This document shows, piece by piece, positions 23,237 through 24,402 of a stretch of DNA of 24,402 bases. Where the stretch lies: assembly GCA_964452115.1 (NCBI GenBank), contig CAYVKY010000018.1:1-24402 (forward strand), read 5' to 3'. The position numbers and the translations under genes are program-made. The stretch is from CAYVKY01 sp964452115 (GTDB lineage: Bacteria > Bacteroidota > Ignavibacteria > Tepidaquicellales > Tepidaquicellaceae). Position 1 is the stretch's first letter. Each line of letters starts with the position of its first letter. Below the pieces are notes generated by a model. That model was not told the origin of the DNA. It searched no databases and worked only from the letters and a program-made list of their open reading frames with translations.

Positions 23237-24313
23237 ATGAAAAAATTTATAACTCTCTTCGCAATAACTCTTCTTTTAACTGCATTCACATCACAGTATT
23301 CATATTCTCAGGATACAAATTCTGTGGTACTTGAAGAAGCTACGGGTACATGGTGCGGTTGGTGTCCCTGCGGACATCAGGTAGTTGAAACAATAAAAGC
23401 CAATTTCCCAAAAACTATATTCCTTTTATACCACGGCGGTTCATCATCTGACCCTTGGATTTCATATTCTTCCGGTATTATTTCCCTATTCGGTTTCACT
23501 TCATATCCATCGGCAGTTGTCGGCAGGATATCTGGCATAGTAAGCAGAAGTGCTTGGCTGTCATACGTTTCGATGCTGTCAACATATGCGCCAGGAGTCA
23601 GGATTGAAGTCTTAGACAGGACTTACAATACTGCGACGCGCACAGTTTCGGGAAATGTTAAAGTTACAACTTTATCAGCCCTTCCCGGTAATTATAATAT
23701 CAGTTTCGTACTGACAGAAGATCGCATAGTATATCCTCAAATGGTATATTCCGGCTGCGGAGGACATGATGCCTATCAAAATGATTATGTACACAATTAT
23801 GTGGTTAAAGGTGTAATTAACGGAACACTCGGACAGCAGATATTTTCAGATGCTGCGTCAGGTCAAGTATTTACCTTACCATTTTCTTATTCTGTTCCAA
23901 CATCGGTTGCCGAAGCAAATGCAAGTATAAACATTTTTGTTTTCAAGAACACTACACCAATTGGTTCAGCAGCTACTATTCAGAATGGGTTTAAACTTGG
24001 CATTTCGGATTTTTCATCAGGTATCGCACCTGTCGGAACTATAGTTACTGACTATAGTCTCGGACAAAATTATCCGAATCCGTTCAACCCGACAACTCAC
24101 ATTAAATTCAGCGTGCCGAAAAACACCTGGGCAACTTTCAAAATCTATGATATGCTCGGAAAAGAAGTGGCTTCATATCTCGACCACTATTACATTGAAG
24201 CAGGCGAATATAATGTTGAAGTTAATGCATCAAGCCTCCCAAGCGGAATTTATTTTTATAAACTTTCCACAAAAGATTTTACAGACGTCAAAAAAATGAC
24301 TGTTTTAAAATAA
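23237..24313 (+). CDS. Omp28-like thioredoxin-fold protein with T9SS tail
   Basis: The 358-residue product has a signal peptide (to about residue 25) and then VVLEEATGTWCGWCPCG, placing a thioredoxin-like CGWC at Cys40 and Cys43 with a further Cys45. FTSYPSAVVG about 70 residues later supplies the cis-Pro expected in that fold. The middle part, beta-rich with VRIEVLDRTYN and NYNISFVLTEDRIVY, matches Omp28-related outer-membrane proteins. A type-A sorting domain begins with NYPNPFNP at 278 and ends KKMTVLK. It is probably exported by the T9SS and anchored or released at the surface. Whether the CXXC does redox work there is unknown. The gene stands alone between a 119-bp spacer and a strong terminator. 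Confidence 0.87.
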   Translation: MKKFITLFAITLLLTAFTSQYSYSQDTNSVVLEEATGTWCGWCPCGHQVVETIKANFPKTIFLLYHGGSSSDPWISYSSGIISLFGFTSYPSAVVGRISGIVSRSAWLSYVSMLSTYAPGVRIEVLDRTYNTATRTVSGNVKVTTLSALPGNYNISFVLTEDRIVYPQMVYSGCGGHDAYQNDYVHNYVVKGVINGTLGQQIFSDAASGQVFTLPFSYSVPTSVAEANASINIFVFKNTTPIGSAATIQNGFKLGISDFSSGIAPVGTIVTDYSLGQNYPNPFNPTTHIKFSVPKNTWATFKIYDMLGKEVASYLDHYYIEAGEYNVEVNASSLPSGIYFYKLSTKDFTDVKKMTVLK

Positions 24314-24331
24314 AAGTTGTATCATTTGGTT

Positions 24332-24361
24332 AGGCGGTAATATATCTATTACCGCCTTTTT
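24332..24361 (+). terminator. Rho-independent terminator after the Omp28-like gene
   Basis: A perfect 10-bp stem, GGCGGTAATA at 24333-24342 with its complement at 24347-24356, has a four-base loop and is followed by five T. It begins about 20 bp after the stop codon. Confidence 0.92.
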
Positions 24362-24381
24362 CTTTATCAGGTAGTTTCATT

Positions 24382-24402
24382 ATGAGACATTTTATAATAC
24401 TT
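24382..24402 (+). CDS. Possible start of a further gene, cut by the right edge
   Basis: An ATG at 24382 opens seven codons reading MRHFIIL, which would fit the start of a signal peptide, directly after a terminator. No Shine-Dalgarno is seen and the sequence ends, so this is only a suggestion. Confidence 0.2.

Overview
The window looks like a chromosomal piece of a low-GC, Gram-negative member of the Bacteroidota/Ignavibacteria (Chlorobi-side) lineage. I infer this from four secreted proteins carrying the type-IX-secretion C-terminal signature NYPNPFNP followed by an Ig-like sorting domain, from two very haem-rich c-type cytochromes, and from the general gene content. No rRNA, tRNA, CRISPR array or transposase gene is visible. 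One run of exactly 100 N (5468-5567) is a scaffold gap.

Region 1 (1-4995, all minus strand) is an electron-transfer operon. In transcription order it holds a small degenerate receiver-like protein, a 19-haem cytochrome anchored by a membrane helix at each end, a four-helix di-haem cytochrome b, and a NapC/NirT-type multihaem cytochrome with 18 haem motifs visible before it runs off the left edge. The most economical reading is a menaquinol:periplasm electron-transfer module. Neither a terminal reductase nor an outer-membrane conduit is visible.

Region 2 (4996-5412) is non-coding and carries four copies of a short palindrome plus a hairpin. Region 3 (5413-11815, minus strand) is a surface/secretome block: two paralogous Asp-box propeller proteins with T9SS tails flank a small outer-membrane barrel protein and a large secreted protein with a zinc phospholipase C-like domain. 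The middle genes are visibly more AT-rich than their surroundings, and the paralogs share a nearly identical 3' end and terminator, which is where the assembly broke.

Region 4 (11889-16318) is a cell-envelope O-acylation locus: a MBOAT acyltransferase and two SGNH hydrolases on the minus strand, and a third, divergently transcribed SGNH-like protein whose GDS block reads GHS. The two divergent genes appear to start at TTG codons about 120 bp apart. Region 5 (16337-18630, plus strand) continues with a trans-prenyl diphosphate synthase, an HPr phosphocarrier with both His15 and Ser46, and a membrane-anchored M15-like peptidase, all nearly touching.

Region 6 (18627-22156, minus strand) is a tight housekeeping-style operon: a DUF2721 membrane protein, an enlarged aldo/keto reductase, a divergent polysaccharide-deacetylase-like (YibQ/DUF610) protein and the tRNA adenosine deaminase TadA. 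Region 7 (22157-22694) is non-coding and consists largely of a nested inverted-repeat element with four palindromes related to those of region 2. Region 8 (22716-24402, plus strand) holds a small adhesin-E-like lipoprotein, an Omp28-like thioredoxin-fold T9SS cargo followed by a strong terminator, and the first few codons of a possible further gene.

The most unusual features are the haem-dense cytochrome operon with a pseudo-receiver at its head, the palindrome family with a fixed TAC/GTA centre and covarying arms, the GHS hydrolase, and the high share of TTG/GTG starts.
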